The notes: a model not told the origin generated them from the sequence alone. DNA of 64,000 nucleotides from Mixophyes australis (GCA_036250195.1 JAVHZZ010000002.1:365884124-365948123), one strand, 5' to 3'. Shown: positions 1 to 12,929, numbered from the stretch's first letter. Translations and numbers: made by a program.

Positions 1-3000
1 TTAATTGATTTTTCATATACCTAATCTTAGTGAAGATATATTTTATAATGGATTCATAAGAGATTATTGAATTTCTAGATATATTGCCCCCAATATAATG
101 TGGTACATGGGATCAGTACAGTACATCTATATTCCCTTCCTTCTGAATCATTAGACTTGCATATACTCACAGTCAAATTATTTTATTTTCTAGCCAGGAG
201 TGCAGAGTTGACATTTACACATTGCACAGACCCATGATTTACTCTTACACCACAAGAGTATCATATTATTTTAAAAGTAAAAATAACAAACTAACAAGCT
301 CCTTAGACCATTGAACTAGATCAATTTAAAGTTACAAACAATTCTTCCTTTTGTTTGGCATCTCTTATAAACATTTATTTACAGCATACTGTCCCATTGA
401 GAGCGGGTATCTCACAGCTCCTGAATACTTCATGTAATCCGCCAGACTAACAAAGATCAATAAAATCAGCTGTTGATCTGCTATGGCCAGTGGGGATATT
501 GACACTTCTTCTTCTATATTTAAAGGCCATTCTCTGAGAGCTGCTGCTACTTCTAAGGCAACAGCCCTACCAACTATAATGGAAACGTACATACAGTCGC
601 TCATGTCTATTGGATACCCTCAGAGTCTAAACAGCTTTCATTCCTCCATGCAGTCGGAGGTGTCGGTAATGTTTGCCAATTCTATTTTAGCATTCTAATA
701 TGTTCTTGATGTTTTGCCCACTCTTTACTGAAAGCAATTCCATTGGCAAAATCATTTATACTAATGTGTTTTATTTAACATTCATAGAATATTAGGATAA
801 AAAGACACCCTGCATATAAACATATTTTTCTTCCTTTTGAAAAAAGTGAACAACAAAGGAAGGGTTAAGAAGTAAAACAGCAGAGAGGTAATTTTATTTT
901 CAGCAGGTAACACTTTTCCACTGCAGTGGTTCATCACGCTTCATCAGGCAGACACTAATGCGATCAGACAACTTGGAGTGAAACAGGTGTTAGAATACAT
1001 ATTCCAGCACTTGGGATCTCTGCCTCTAGAGATAGCAAGATCACAATGCAACAATCATAGTGTTAGTGCAATCAGCCTTTCAATATAGCCTTCAGTCTGT
1101 TAATGCTAGATCACCACTGCTACACACACGTTCCTTCTGATCACCTTATGCTGAAACTTGTTTGGGCTATTTCTTATTGCTGAGCTACAGATTACACCAT
1201 ATATTTAAAGCAAGCTACTGCTGCAACTCAAATGCAGAATAATGTAATGATGGATCAATTTGAGCATAGCTACTTAATGACCATCACCTAGCATATAGCA
1301 TCTATTAAAATCTTCTTTATTGGCTTTTTTGACAACGCTTGTTGCTTTTTTCTTGTCCTTTGTGATTTATATGAAAATGCATTGCAAACAGAAAGTCATA
1401 TATTGATATTGAGGACAATGGAATAGCATCAGCTGTAGTTTGTAAACATTTAGGTGATGAATACGGAAATGAGCATTGGCTAATGGTCATTGCAGCTTGC
1501 AACATAACACTTCATCAACACATAAAAACACAAGCTAATGCAAATCAGTGGAAACGAAAAACTTGTAGTCATTAAATTACCAGATGCAGACCTTCACATA
1601 TTATAAATGTACACTCACAGCTTACTAGATGACCTATGACCCATAATTAATTAGTTTAACAGTATTAAAAACCACAAATGGTTTTAGCCAAGCCTTAAAA
1701 ATATTTCTTTTTTCTATTTTATTTTCCTAATTAAATTAGAAATGTAATTTAGATCCCTGTAGTGTCTTGCTGTTAAAAGATCTTTAGGGAGTTCAACCAT
1801 GGACCTCCGTGAGGTCGTGTTGTTGCTTAAATAGAGTTTTATACAATCTTTCTCATCACTGAAAATACATACTGTGCTTTTATTACAATTTACGACTCAG
1901 TTACGTATCACATCCAGGTGATTTGATAGATAGTTACTAATGTATAAGGGATTTCTTTCTCTGTCCACAATTACTTACCATTCGGTCATGAGTATTTAGC
2001 TACTGCTTGATCTCTCATCAGGTATGGCTCCCAGACATATTGTTGTACTTGTGTTTTCTGGGACATTGCAGCATTCTGGCTTGCGCTGTCTTGCCAATTA
2101 TATCTTGTTCTTCTGATAACCTTTACTTTGTCTGAACGACTGTGATTTTGACTTCTGCCTAAATCCTGAGTATGAATCTCTAAATGTGACTTTTGACCTT
2201 ATCTTAGTTTTTGTCTGTCCGTTCTACCAGACAGTGTAGGGGCAAATGCGGGTTTCTAGAGGGAGGTATATACACATTTTTATATATACCCATCCCCTTT
2301 CTTGCTCACTGGCTCCTCTCGTGCCTCATTACCAGCCTCATTGCACCATCTAGTGCATATAATTAACACTCTCTTTGCCACCCTTATACCTCTCATTGAC
2401 TCATCTCATATCCTTCATTAACACATTTATTGTCTCTTCTCATATCTCTTATTGTCACCCCCATTGACTCCTATCATAACACACTTTCCCTTTCATCAAG
2501 TTTGATTGACACACTAGAAAGCCATTCTCACAAGGCATTTCTGGGGCAATAATCTCATATATGTGTTGTGGTTAAGTACCAGCTGCTTAAAGCAGATTCC
2601 TACTGCTGTCTCCTTGGGTCATCATGAGACTAATTTAGAGTAAACTGTTGGTGTTGGGGTGCGTGTTTTAGGGCAATAGGAAACCCCTTTAAGTGTGTGC
2701 CTGCAGTGCACTTACTACCACCTTTTTCCACTGGGACATATCACTCACTAGGCCACATTCCACCACAGTCTAGTGGGTAGACAAGTTATGTTACAGTAAT
2801 TAAATACTGAATGTCAATAAATGTAATGAGCTATATATTTTCATGGCGATTTGGCCATTTAATTTGATAATGCTGTGACTTATTCATAATGTTTACCATG
2901 GCTCTTAAGTTTTAAGTGCGTTTTGGGTTTTTAATTAAGCGAGCTTCTGCTAATAGCAACATATCTGCAATAAAAACAGATCTATTTTGGTGGTGACGAT

Positions 3001-3800
3001 AATGCCTTTAGTCATTTTACATGCAAACTTTACTAGTGAACAGAAGAATTACTTGCACTTCAGGACATGGCACTATATTCTTTCAATGTTTCTGAGCCCT
3101 GAAATGTCCCTTCACCAAGCAATAGTTTATATTTTAATTTTAAATGTGATTCCTGCCAGAGCTGTGTTGCTGAGCGCCAAGCAGTGTTTCATTTGTCTTC
3201 AGGTGTTTGTTCTGATTTCACCTTTTACCTTGATTACCCAGGGTTACCAACTCATCCCTTTAATTACAGACACATACACTGTAAACTAAAGAAGTCCTGT
3301 GGCCGATTGTAAATGGTGTGCATCTTACCTGGTTTAATAAACCACATAATTTATGTGTAATTTAATAAAGGGTTGAGATAGGAAGAAAAGTACATTATTA
3401 AAAAAAAAAGAATACAGACAAGAGTAGACTTTTATGAAGTTATTATTCGGAAAACTAAATTCATGAAAATTGTAGAAATGGAAAAAATAACTGAATGAAA
3501 TTAAAAAAAATTCATATGAGATGATGTAATTAGACATATTTATGAATTAGCATGCTTATTTAAATGTTAACCACTCACTGACATCTATATGACGTTTATA
3601 GATGCGCGTAAATATTGAACCAGATTTAACTTACAATCATCTATCGACCCTGATTTGAACTTGCAGTTTGAAATTTGTCTGCCCTGTTCGCCATTTGGAG
3701 TTTGTTGTTTTCTATTGGTGGTTCACTAGCCTTGTTGGTGGGTCCCTTTCGTGGTTGAGGTTCAAGTTTGCAGTAAAATGAACCTTGATTATGTGTGAAC
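1..3800. other. AT-rich non-coding stretch, no gene recognised
   Basis: Only short open frames without recognisable domains occur on either strand, and I see no exon-like series with splice sites. Part of 2300-2490 is a degenerate repeat, listed separately. The stretch may hold old, unrecognised transposon DNA, for example around 880-1150 and 1980-2280, but I cannot assign it. Confidence 0.6.
2300..2490. repeat. Degenerate pyrimidine-rich tandem repeat
   Basis: A short motif resembling ctcattgactcatctc recurs irregularly about every 25-40 bases. The copies are strongly diverged. No function is suggested. Confidence 0.4.
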
Positions 3801-4545
3801 TAGAGATGCTCATGCTCGGTTCTCTGAGAACTGAGCCCACCTGAACTTAGCAGATCTAAGTACCGAGCCGAGCCAGCTCGGTACTTTTGGGCGCCCTCGT
3901 TATTGAAAATGGGGCAAAACAACATTTTTACATTGTTGGATCTCGCAAATTTTGGATTCTAGAAGTGCCGCCATCCACTGCGATCCAGCGCTATTTCACA
4001 GAGAGACACTGAAGGGGTAGCACAGTTCTTGGCAGTCTCTAGTGCAGTTGGGCAGCATCATAGCTAGAAAAGAAAGAGGAGGGGTAGCAGTGTTCTTCAA
4101 AGTCTCCAGTGACATTCTACTGAGTATTAGCTCACACACAAACAGGAGAGCTCCATTGTTTCATTGCTAATTGTCATTGCTGAAATATAAATAATAGGGC
4201 TGGCAGTCTTGTTCTAAATCTGCAGTCACATTGTACTGTGTTATATAGCTAACACACAAACAGGAGAGCTCCATGCTCCATTGCTAATTGTCATTGCTGA
4301 AATAGAAATAATAGGGCTGGCAGTCTTGGTCTAAACCTGCAGTTACATTGGACTGTGGTATATAGCTAATACACAAACAGGAGAGCTTCATTACTAATTG
4401 TCATTGCTGAAATATAAATAATAGGGCTGGCAGTCTTGTTCTTAATCTGCAATCAAAATGTACTGTGTTATATAGCTAACACACAAACAGGAGAGCTCCA
4501 ATGCTCCATTGCTAATTGTCATTGCTGAAATAGAAATAAATCTGC
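3801..4545 (+). mobile_element. Partial non-autonomous hAT-type element with internal tandem repeats
   Basis: The left end reads TAGAGATGCTCATGC and is followed by a subterminal palindrome (CTCGGTTCTCTGAGAACTGAG-like). The same end and the same internal sequence occur at 12554, so the two are copies of one family. From about 4060 a unit of roughly 110-120 bases containing aatagggctggcagtc is repeated three to four times (starts near 4193, 4310 and 4421). No right terminal repeat is visible, so the copy looks truncated. Assignment to hAT rests on the related copy at 12554, which carries hAT transposase remnants. Confidence 0.6.
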
Positions 4546-5243
4546 AGAAAATGTTATGCAACTGTAATTTTTATTGTTTGATGACACATATTTAGGGGCT
4601 CATTTTGAGTTGTATGTAAATATTGTTTTTTGTGCGGAAGATACACATTTCTTCACTGCTCATGTGCAGCAAAAGTATTTTGCACATATCAGTACATAAA
4701 CTTTTGACTATGGTTGATTTCCTTAACCTTTTGCATAAGGAGGTGGAAATAGGTTAAGGTGTAGGCATAGGCTAAGTACAGTAAAAACTTGTTCTCTTAA
4801 TTGTGACAGAATTAGATTTGGACATATCAGCAGATACACTTTTTTGGGGGGTGTATCCTTTGTGGGTGCTGGAGGGCTGGTGCAATGATATGTAATGATG
4901 AGAATGACCATCAGTAGCATTATTTAGCCACTTCTGATTTGCTGCTTGGGTATTGACCCCTTCAGCTGATAGTACTTAATCCCATGGCACCACAGCTATA
5001 ATATATGAAGTCTATTTGTATTACTTAATTGACATTTTCATTTGGACTTCTGCAGGAAAGACGAGTCTCATTTGATTTTTAAAAGGAAAAAAACTAAATG
5101 TTTGAATGTAATTTAAGTTTGTATTTTGTATTTGTGTTTGCATTTAATCCAATTTTATATGCAACTTTTGTGTTTATTAAAAACACTTCGAAGAGACTAT
5201 TAACTCTTGTTTATGTGCCAATTCATTATAATATTATATTGTG
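4546..5243. other. No feature seen
   Basis: AT-rich sequence with only short, featureless open frames. Confidence 0.5.
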
Positions 5244-5388
5244 CAATGGTCAAAGTGGGGGTGTACACAGTGGTATGCCATATCGCCACTTCTCCTACTA
5301 CTTTACTGTAAAACTATAAAATTCCATTCACTTACATTCCCATTATATTTTCCATACATGCACTTCTAAATTTCCACTTTGACCATTG
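5244..5388. mobile_element. Small hAT-type MITE (145 bp)
   Basis: Terminal inverted repeats are CAATGGTCAAAGTGG on the left and its near complement CCACTTTGACCATTG on the right. The flanks ATATTGTG (5236-5243) and ATATTGTA (5389-5396) agree in 7 of 8 bases, which is the target duplication size of hAT elements. There is no coding capacity. A degraded relative lies near 19115-19172. Confidence 0.7.
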
Positions 5389-6047
5389 ATATTGTATACA
5401 AATAAGATAATGCAACTGTAGAATTTACTTCTAACACTGTCATGTCACATCTCAAGGATGCAAACATCCGATCAAATAATGAATTTGTCTTTAGTACTTA
5501 TCAAAATACCAAGAAAGAACACTGTATAAAATACTAAACTTTATAAAAAATGTCTTTCTTTAAGTATGATAACCTATCCTCTGCTGGAAATTTAAATTAA
5601 TGTGATTACAGAATGTAAAAATAAGTGAGAGAAACAGTACATGTACATTGTGATGCATTCACTCAACAAACTTTCATAAAATGCCATAAACCATTGAATT
5701 TAAAAAATTATTCCATAAAAGATCCATTTTTAGGATTAGTTTATTAGAATTCAATTTAAGAAAGGAATGTGTTTGTTTTGTAGGATAGATTCAGAATAGC
5801 CATCTGGCTTGGATCTTCCTCACAGACTTTTCATTAAGTATTTATTGGGAATCTTTGCCAAAGCAGGCTGTGTTCATTTCCAGTTTTTTTTCTTTTAAAA
5901 AAAACAGCTCTCCTATTACTACCAGGAAAGAAAAAGCTAACCTGTGCAGGGTACACACTTAAACATCCCATATATTTACATAGTTTAATGCACAATTGCT
6001 ATTTACTTAGTGAATTGAACAGATTAAGCATAAGATAAAATAATGTA
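5389..6047. other. No feature seen
   Basis: AT-rich sequence with no supported gene or repeat. Confidence 0.5.
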
Positions 6048-6054
6048 TGTGGCA

Positions 6055-6240
6055 TGTAGAAAAGTTTGGGCACCCAGCTAGCCAGTTCTTGACAACACCA
6101 CCATTGGCAGAAAGCGCAGCTTCCAGATGATTCTTGTGACCAGCTAAGAGTCTTTCTGTTCTTGCTTTATGAGTTTTCCTGACTCTTCCTTCTATCTCAA
6201 AAATATTCTCAGGTCTTCTTAAATGTTCTGCATGTTTGAC
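6055..6240 (-). pseudogene. Tc1-like transposase, C-terminal remnant
   Basis: The minus strand encodes pieces such as LAGHKN and KNWLAGCPNF-like sequence running directly into the left terminal repeat. This is the expected 3' end of the transposase that begins near 7885. The intervening sequence is the repeat block at 6245-7130. Confidence 0.45.
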
Positions 6241-6244
6241 AGCT

Positions 6245-7124
6245 CCCCGTAGTTGTTCAATAATATATATATATATATATAATATAAAAGGCTAGCGGCG
6301 TGTGTTAGTCTGTGTGTGAAAAAAAAAAAAAAGCTGCAGTGCCACCTGCTGGGTGGAGTTATACACTGACCTACTAAATTCTTAGCATTATCTAATATAT
6401 AAAAGTAAAAGCCTCCGTGGGAGGGGTAGTAAAGGCTAAATTTACGAGTTGAGGGCTCAAACTCATTTTCGTGAAGTAATTTTACCTCATGAACACACAT
6501 GTGTAGCGGCGTGTGTTAGTGTGTGTGTGTGTGTGTGTGTGTGGAAAAAACTATTTTCTCAGAAAGGACTCATCCAATTTACCTGAAATTTCGTATACTG
6601 ACATTATTTGACAAAAAAATTAGAATAGTGAAATCAGTTAAGTTCCATCATCCCCCCTTCCCCCCGTGGGAGGGGTAGTGAAGGCTAAATTTACGAGTTG
6701 AGGGCTCAAACTCATTTTCGTGAGGTAATTTTACCTCATGAACACACATGTGTAGCGGCGTGTGTTAGTGTGTGTGTAAAAAACTATTTTCTCAGAAAGG
6801 ACTCATCCAATTGACCTGAAATTTGGTATACTGACATTATTTGACAAAAAAATTAGAATAGTGAAGTCAGTTAACTTCCATCATCCCCCCCTTCCCCCTG
6901 TGGGAGGGGTAGTAAAGGCTAAATTTACGAGTTGAGGGGTCAAACTCATTTTCGTGAGGTAATTTTACCTCATGAACACACATTAAAAAGGCCGCTTGCG
7001 TCGGGAAGTAACGCTCTTCCCCTGAGGAGGCCTGGGCTAGGCCCAAATGCATGACAAGAACCTTTTTAAGACCTTAAGTAGCTTGATTTAACTAGAATGC
7101 ATGAATATCATGCACGGGTTAACT

Positions 7125-7130
<6 letters not shown>
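6245..7130 (+). mobile_element. Helitron-like non-autonomous insertion with three internal direct repeats
   Basis: This block splits the Tc1-like transposase, so it is a later insertion. It contains a unit of about 234-249 bases (gaggggtagt starts at 6421, 6670 and 6904) with a (GT)n run between copies. Near the right end a perfect short hairpin, GCATGA ATA TCATGC (7099-7113), is followed after about ten bases by cttg (7123-7126). A hairpin just upstream of a CTRR terminus is the Helitron signature, and here the last bases would be a mutated CTRR. There are no target duplications, and an (AT)n run flanks it on each side. The Helitron call is tentative; the insertion itself is clear. Confidence 0.4.
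6261..6283. repeat. (AT)n microsatellite
   Basis: Alternating AT at the left edge of the Helitron-like block. Confidence 0.8.

Positions 7131-7159
<29 letters not shown>
7127..7159. repeat. (TA)n microsatellite
   Basis: Alternating TA at the right edge of the Helitron-like block, just before Tc1-like sequence resumes. Confidence 0.9.
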
Positions 7160-7161
<2 letters not shown>

Positions 7162-7885
7162 GGACTGAGAAGACCATTCAAAAATCTTACCTTTCATTCC
7201 TATAGGTGCTTAATGGTTCATTTTCAGGTTCATTTACTTCACTGAATATGTGAAATTAGCTTCTATGGTTTGTTGGTATTTAGTTGAATCCATTCTTCCT
7301 TCCATCCAGACGCTATTTCTTGTGCCACACAATACTGAAGCATAATAGATCAGCCTCATGCTTAACCTCTGGCAAGGTTTTCTTTTCTTCAAACGCTTCA
7401 CCTTTCTCTAAATGTACCTTTTGCAGTTGTGGCCAAAATGCCACATTTGTGTTTCATCAGTCCATAGCAGTTTGCTCAAAAATCTTTCATATAATTATTG
7501 GTTTGCATCCCTCCTGGCTTTTACAATAGGGTCATAGGTAAGTTTTCCTTCTGACAACTCTTCCATTAAAATATTTTTTATGTAAACAACGCTATACTGT
7601 GAACCAGTACTCCAGTTCCAGCTATACCTTTCTGAAAACCTTTGCAGTGACGTGTGGGTTCTGCTTTGCACATGAGACCAGTTTATCAGAGTTGTATCAG
7701 ATTTTTCTGAGACTCCTAGATATTTCCTTGACTTCAACAGTTCCCCATAACTTCTATTTCTTAATGATGTCGCTGACAGTGGAAATTCCAAGCTGGAGGC
7801 ATCTTTTTATAGCTTTCCTCTGCATTGTAACAGTCAATTATCTCTTATTTTCGAGTCCTCATTCACCTGCAGAGAGCAGCTCATA
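7150..7885 (-). pseudogene. Tc1-like transposase, N-terminal and central part (broken)
   Basis: Read on the minus strand, fragments in shifting frames follow the order of a Tc1-family DDE transposase: an N-terminal helix-turn-helix region (around LGISTVSDI), a linker, then WTDET followed by FGHN and KRY. WTDET contains the first catalytic Asp-containing block of the family. Further on comes a piece resembling STKYQQ...EAN. Several stops and frameshifts are present. The rest of the gene continues at 6055-6240 on the far side of the inserted repeat block. Family identity is from motif recognition and is fairly secure at superfamily level. Confidence 0.6.
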
Positions 7886-8489
7886 GTTGTTGAGAATAGG
7901 CACAACATCCCCAGAGGTTAGAAAGGTCAATTTTTTTATACAGCACTGGATTTGTCTTCACCTGGCTTAATAACCAGTCAAATTTTGAGGCCTTAAAAAA
8001 GTATTAAGGAATCAGTTTGATGGGTGCTCAAACCTTTGCACGTGGTACATAAACTGTTCTTTATTTATTTATTTTTAGTTTGCAAACTTGAGAAATAATA
8101 ATTGGGCATAAAATGTGCCGAGATACAGTATGTACACTGCAAAGGTTGTTTTAACTTATTTTCACTTACGGATTCATTAAAACATGTAATTTGGTATGGG
8201 TTGCCCAAACTGTTGCATACTGCTTAATATGATATATTCCTGTAACTATATCTTTGTTTTAATGTAAAATAGGACAAAAAAAGCAAATTATTAAGATAAA
8301 AAGTTTGAAATGAAATGAGAATGTGAAATTCATCCTGCCACGGGACCCTTGCAGTTCAACTAATAGGGGTGCGGTCGGTGGTAGGGGTATAGAGCTTGCA
8401 TGTTAAGTCCCTCTTTAAATAGCTTTCAACCCAGACAGTAAAGGCAAGTAACATTTTACTGATGGAGAATGGGTTAAAATACCATGTGG

Positions 8490-8637
8490 CAGTGGCAGAA
8501 GTACCATTGGTGCAGCAGGTGCAGAGCACCAGGGCCTATGGAGATAATGGGGACTGCTGCACAGTGAGCTGTGGGCCCCGGTTCCTTCTTTCCCGCTTCC
8601 CTGTACCAGGGCCCATATTTCGCTAGTTTCTCCTCTG
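8490..8637. mobile_element. hAT-type MITE (148 bp)
   Basis: The left end CAGTGGCAGAAGTACC and the right end, read inward, CAGAGGAGAAACTAGC are imperfect inverted repeats. Flanks CCATGTGG (8482-8489) and CCTTGTGG (8638-8645) match in 7 of 8 positions. A homologous copy with the same internal text is at 52219-52374. Confidence 0.65.
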
Positions 8638-9100
8638 CCTTGTGGAAAAATCTGTTTATAATTTCTGCCTATAATTGTGATGCAGACCTTTATAGATAAA
8701 TTAGTAATTTACTCAACTTTTTCTCCACCCATGCCATCATAATCCTTTTAAACTATGGGGGAGATTTACGGTTGCTCCAGAACATCCACAGAGACACCTG
8801 GCCCCGATGTTATGTCTGGAATCTCCGCTTATTTTTCCTTGCATCCCTAAAGAGGTACGAGGAAAAATTAGAGGATATTTCTACCGTAATTGTCGGCAAT
8901 GTGTGCAGCCAGACATCGCTGGCAATTAAACCACCGCCTATGTGTAGGTCCACAAGTATTTAATATTATAACTAGCTATAATAAATAATTATATAAAAAT
9001 TAATCAAATCTCATTGAATGTATTATGTGGCCCATTTTATAACAAGTTCAAGAGACCTAGGGGTGGGCACAGGGACACATACACGTAGGTGAGGGTGGGC

Positions 9101-9121
9101 GGGGGGGGGGGGGGGGGGGGG
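9101..9121 (+). repeat. G21 homopolymer tract
   Basis: Twenty-one consecutive G bases, preceded by GAGGGTGGGC. The length may be an assembly approximation. It could form G-quadruplex structure. Confidence 0.85.
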
Positions 9122-10781
9122 TCTGTGACAAGGTTCTGTGGCTACTAATGAATCTGTAATATTTTGGAACCCGGAAAAATTCGTACACACTGCTGACAAT
9201 TAATCATACTGCTCCAAAATGTGTCATTGTCATGGAGCTGGTCATGTGATATGTGAGCAGTGCAGCTATCAGTGTGCTATACAGCATTGTCATTTCTCAC
9301 CAGCCCACCACAGTTCAGCTACTTAACATAATTCCTATAAATTAGTTTTTTGCAGTACAGTAAAAGTTGCAGTACCATCAAGTCTACAGCTGGTCTTTGT
9401 GACCTGCAGTAACTCGGAATACCTAGTTTAAAGCTTACAATTCACCTGTTAGAAAATCATCACATTAAAACAGGTGTAATAGTTTACTATAAAAGTTCTC
9501 TCGGTCCACAGTATTTTTAAAATGTTTGGGAAGGAAAATACCCAAGGGTTCACATTTCATCTACAGAGAGTCAGCTGAACAGAGCCAAGAGAAATCTGAA
9601 TCATTGGTATTAACCTCCACAACTCTTTGTTCCAAATCTGCAGACCATTGAACCTTCATGTGAAGTTACTGTAATAAATAAACACATTTTTTAAGGAGAG
9701 GTGGGACCTGGAATAGATTTTGTCAAGGGGACCAAATTAGTTATGGGTGGCCCTTACCAGGCTTCATAGAAAAATTTGGAGTAGGACCTGGTGATGCCTG
9801 TCCACCAGCTCCGCAAGCCCTCGCTATGCTCTTCTGAGCATGTGTGATTTGTCCCATGCACAGTGATATCCAGCTTGGGGCGTCATTGGGCATGCATCAG
9901 TCACATGTATGGTCAGAAGTAGCCCTGGTAGTGCTCTTTTTATGGACGTGCAGGGGTCTGCAGAACAAACCCAGGCTTCATAGCATATGTGCCTGCCCCT
10001 GCTGATGCTAAGAAGAGCAAAGCGGGGGTCTAGGAACATGCTCCCATATTGCCTGGCGCCCTGCAGTGGCTGTAGTTCTTCCACTGAAACCTTTCAAATA
10101 AAATATAGTGCTTCTATCTGTTGAGTAATTTCAAGTTCCATAATGACTGGAAATGTAAACAAATGTATTACACTTTCTTTAATACAGTGTTATGGATTAT
10201 TTGCTTGACCTTTTATTGGACACAGTTAAAAGCAAGCAGCAAAACTAAAAATGTTGATATTTGTGGCTTAGCAATGACAAAGTTATGCACATTGGCTTTC
10301 TACAGGAAGTTCCTCGTGCTATATTATTCCTCCTCCTGAGCCATTTTGATACCTCTGTTGTGACTGTTGTGAATGGAAACTGGAGGTGTTTGTTTTATTT
10401 TTGAGCTGTTGTTGTTTTATTGTGATACTTTATAAAACATCACAGATCTTGCTCATTCGTTATTTAGTTTGTTTATTAGATTTTCATAAATCTTGGAAGA
10501 TGCCTCTTTTGTGTTTCCTGCTACTAGTGGTGGACGCTTGAACAATTTAGAATCAAAGTGATGGAGAAAGTGATGCAATTTATAATAATTGGTGTACAGA
10601 ACAATTTCTCTTGCAGTTTGTAGATTGTAAAGTAACTTCTGTTTATTTACGCATTTAATTTAAGAATGTAATATTTCTTAAAATATCTGTTAAATGTAAA
10701 ACTCCTGAAAAAGTACATTTTAAATTAAAATGTAAATCTATTTTTCCAGATTTGACTAGAGCCTACACATGTACTGTACCT
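9122..10781. other. No gene recognised
   Basis: Only short open frames without domains. Some text near 9720-10080 is GC-richer than its surroundings and may be old repeat DNA, but I cannot name it. Confidence 0.5.
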
Positions 10782-10947
10782 CAGAGCTGTAGCTTAAAAT
10801 TTTAGCTCCTGGGACAACAAAGAAAAATGTTGCAATCTTAGCCCTCAATTTTAACCCAATGAACCTAAAATATTTATAAACTGCACCCCCCTTCAGCGCT
10901 GTGCCCTGGGCAGTGGCCCATATCACACAGCTGAAGTTACGGCCCTG
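10782..10947. mobile_element. Probable hAT-type MITE (166 bp)
   Basis: Ends CAGAGCTGTAGCTT and, inverted, CAGGGCCGTAACTT form a terminal inverted repeat with a few mismatches. The flanking eight bases match only partly, so the target duplication is not convincing. Confidence 0.5.
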
Positions 10948-11505
10948 CTGCTCTCTAGCTCAGCCAGTGCAGATAGTGTTCAGCAGCATAAACCTACAGA
11001 ATGCTCACTTTCCAAAAGTACAATAGTCGTGCAATATTATTCACTGTGCCTAAATAATTAAAGAAACAATTTAATTTCTTGTATGTTTTTTTTTTTCTTC
11101 TTCTAACAAACTTCCAGGAGTAAAATAAAAAGTCTTCTATTAATAGGTCACATAGATAGAGGACATGCAAACAATGGAAAATATATGCGAAAACTGAGAA
11201 AATTAATGACGTACAGCTAACTGAGTGTAATGAGTGTATGAGAAGCTTTATTTGCTTAAAGATTTGCAAATATACATTATTATACACTTATTATGTGTCC
11301 CTGAGGTATTGCAGTGCTATTCTCAGGACCATAATGACGTAATTGTAGCCTGTAGGTCTGCAAATATTGATGCACTAAGCAATATCCTTTTTCTTCTTTT
11401 TCTCTTTTTAAACAAAGATTCCTTTTACAGAGCAGAATGTATTGAAACTAGCCTACAATAATGTTTCCCTACTCTGTAAAATAGGGCCATATCTGCTAAA
11501 ACTGT
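10948..11505. other. No feature seen
   Basis: AT-rich sequence with a short poly-T run near 11089. No gene found. Confidence 0.5.
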
Positions 11506-11935
11506 ATGTCACTGCCTCCCTTTTCTCTTCACTACAGTGGATCAAGCTGGAGGTCCCACCATCCATGCCATGAAAGGCGCTCAACAAGGCCCAATTGCCC
11601 CCCCCCCCCTCATTCCTCTTATTCCTCCTCCTTCATACTCCTCCTCTACCAATCTCCTCTTTCATACTCTTCCTCCATCCACTTCTTTCTCCTCTTTCAT
11701 CCTCCACCAATTTCCTCCTTTCTCTTGTTCCTCTTCCTTCAAACCCCTCAATCTTCCTATATCCTCCTCTTTTTCCTTCTCTATACTCCTCTGTCACATA
11801 CAATGCCCCTTTCTCATTTGCCTTTCTCCTCTTCTCTTCCTGTGTCACTAACAGCCCTCCTTCATCCTTCTACTTCCTCTTCTATCATCCTCTGTCACAT
11901 ACAGCCAATATTCATACTTCTCTTCCTTCTTGCAT
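11506..11935 (+). repeat. Long polypyrimidine tract, degenerate tandem repeat
   Basis: About 430 bases composed almost entirely of C and T on the plus strand, with recurring text such as cctcctccttcatactcctc at irregular spacing of roughly 20-40 bases. The long open frames here on both strands, rich in Ser, Pro and Phe, follow from composition and are not genes. Confidence 0.75.
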
Positions 11936-11940
11936 AACAG

Positions 11941-12553
11941 TACATATGGACAGTAGATGCACTTCTTTATACCAGACGTATTAAAATCTGTAAATTACTG
12001 CAATTGGACAGAAGCATTGTTGTGCCTAATTCATTTTGAAATGCAACTTGTTTAAAAAAATACATGTAACTTGTGCGCAAGTACGACCGCAATCAAATAT
12101 AAACGCACCTGAGGGATGCGTTCAAATGCACATACAGACGTAACTCACTTAACGTTTCATAAAATAAAACCGCAATGCTAATATATATATATAGAATATA
12201 GAATAGCATAGAAATGTAGACCTATCAAAGGGGTAGCAGTCCTTTGTACCTTATTTTGGAGAAAAGTGGGATTCAGCAGGATACAAAACTTTCCAACTTT
12301 ATGATGAATGCAAGACATCTGTTTGATCATAATTGCTATCTTTATACAGCACATTGACAGGCCAGCACATTGATAGTAAGTGACTGGAATGGTAAATAAG
12401 TTACTGATCATTGATGTGATTAACTGCTCACAAGATTGCAGCTGACAGTATAGGTGACTCAGATCCTGACTGCTGTCTGAATGTTCAGTGGGGGTCCATG
12501 GCGGATGTGGGAAATATGGGGAGAGCAAGGCACGGCTGTTGGCTATTTTGCAT
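11941..12553. other. No gene recognised
   Basis: Apart from a short (AT)n run at about 12180-12192, nothing is identifiable before the hAT terminus at 12554. Confidence 0.5.
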
Positions 12554-12929
12554 TAGAGATGATCGGTCTCAGTTCTCCGAGAACCGAGACAATCCGAACT
12601 TCACCGATCCGAGTACTGAAACAGCCTCGAAAGTGAAAACGAGGCAAAACATCATTGTTGCTTCGTCAGATCTCGTGAGTTTTGGATTTTATAAGTACGC
12701 CTCCTAGGCAATCGGTGCCAATTCAAATAGAGACACAAAAGTGGTAGCTCGGTTCTAGGCAGTCTCATTTGCAGTTGGGCAGCGACATATCTAAAACAGA
12801 AAGAGGAGGGGTGGCAGTTTTCTTAAAGTCAGTTACAGGTCACACAGAAACAGGAGAGGTCCCAGTGTTGTTTCCAGTCTACAGTTTACATGCCATTGCT
12901 CCATTGCTAATTGTCATTGCTGAAATAGA

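Larger units (their letters stand above)
6048..8225 (-). mobile_element. Tc1/mariner-like element, degenerate, interrupted by a Helitron-like insertion
   Basis: Both ends carry related inverted termini: gcatgtagaaaagtttgggc near 6048-6067 and, on the other strand, gtatgcaacagtttgggc near 8207-8225. The region between encodes pieces of a Tc1-type transposase on the minus strand. The coding part is interrupted at about 6245-7130 by unrelated sequence. A second internal block near 8020-8050 resembles the terminus (gtgctcaaacctttgc). All frames are broken, so the element is dead. Its ends are approximate. Confidence 0.65.

Noticed and set aside
6410..7000. Three direct repeats considered as a CRISPR-like array
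   Set aside because: Units are about 240 bases in vertebrate transposon DNA, with no short repeat-spacer pattern.
11506..11984. Overlapping Ser/Pro-rich open frames on the plus strand
   Set aside because: They arise from the polypyrimidine composition and have no domain or splice support.
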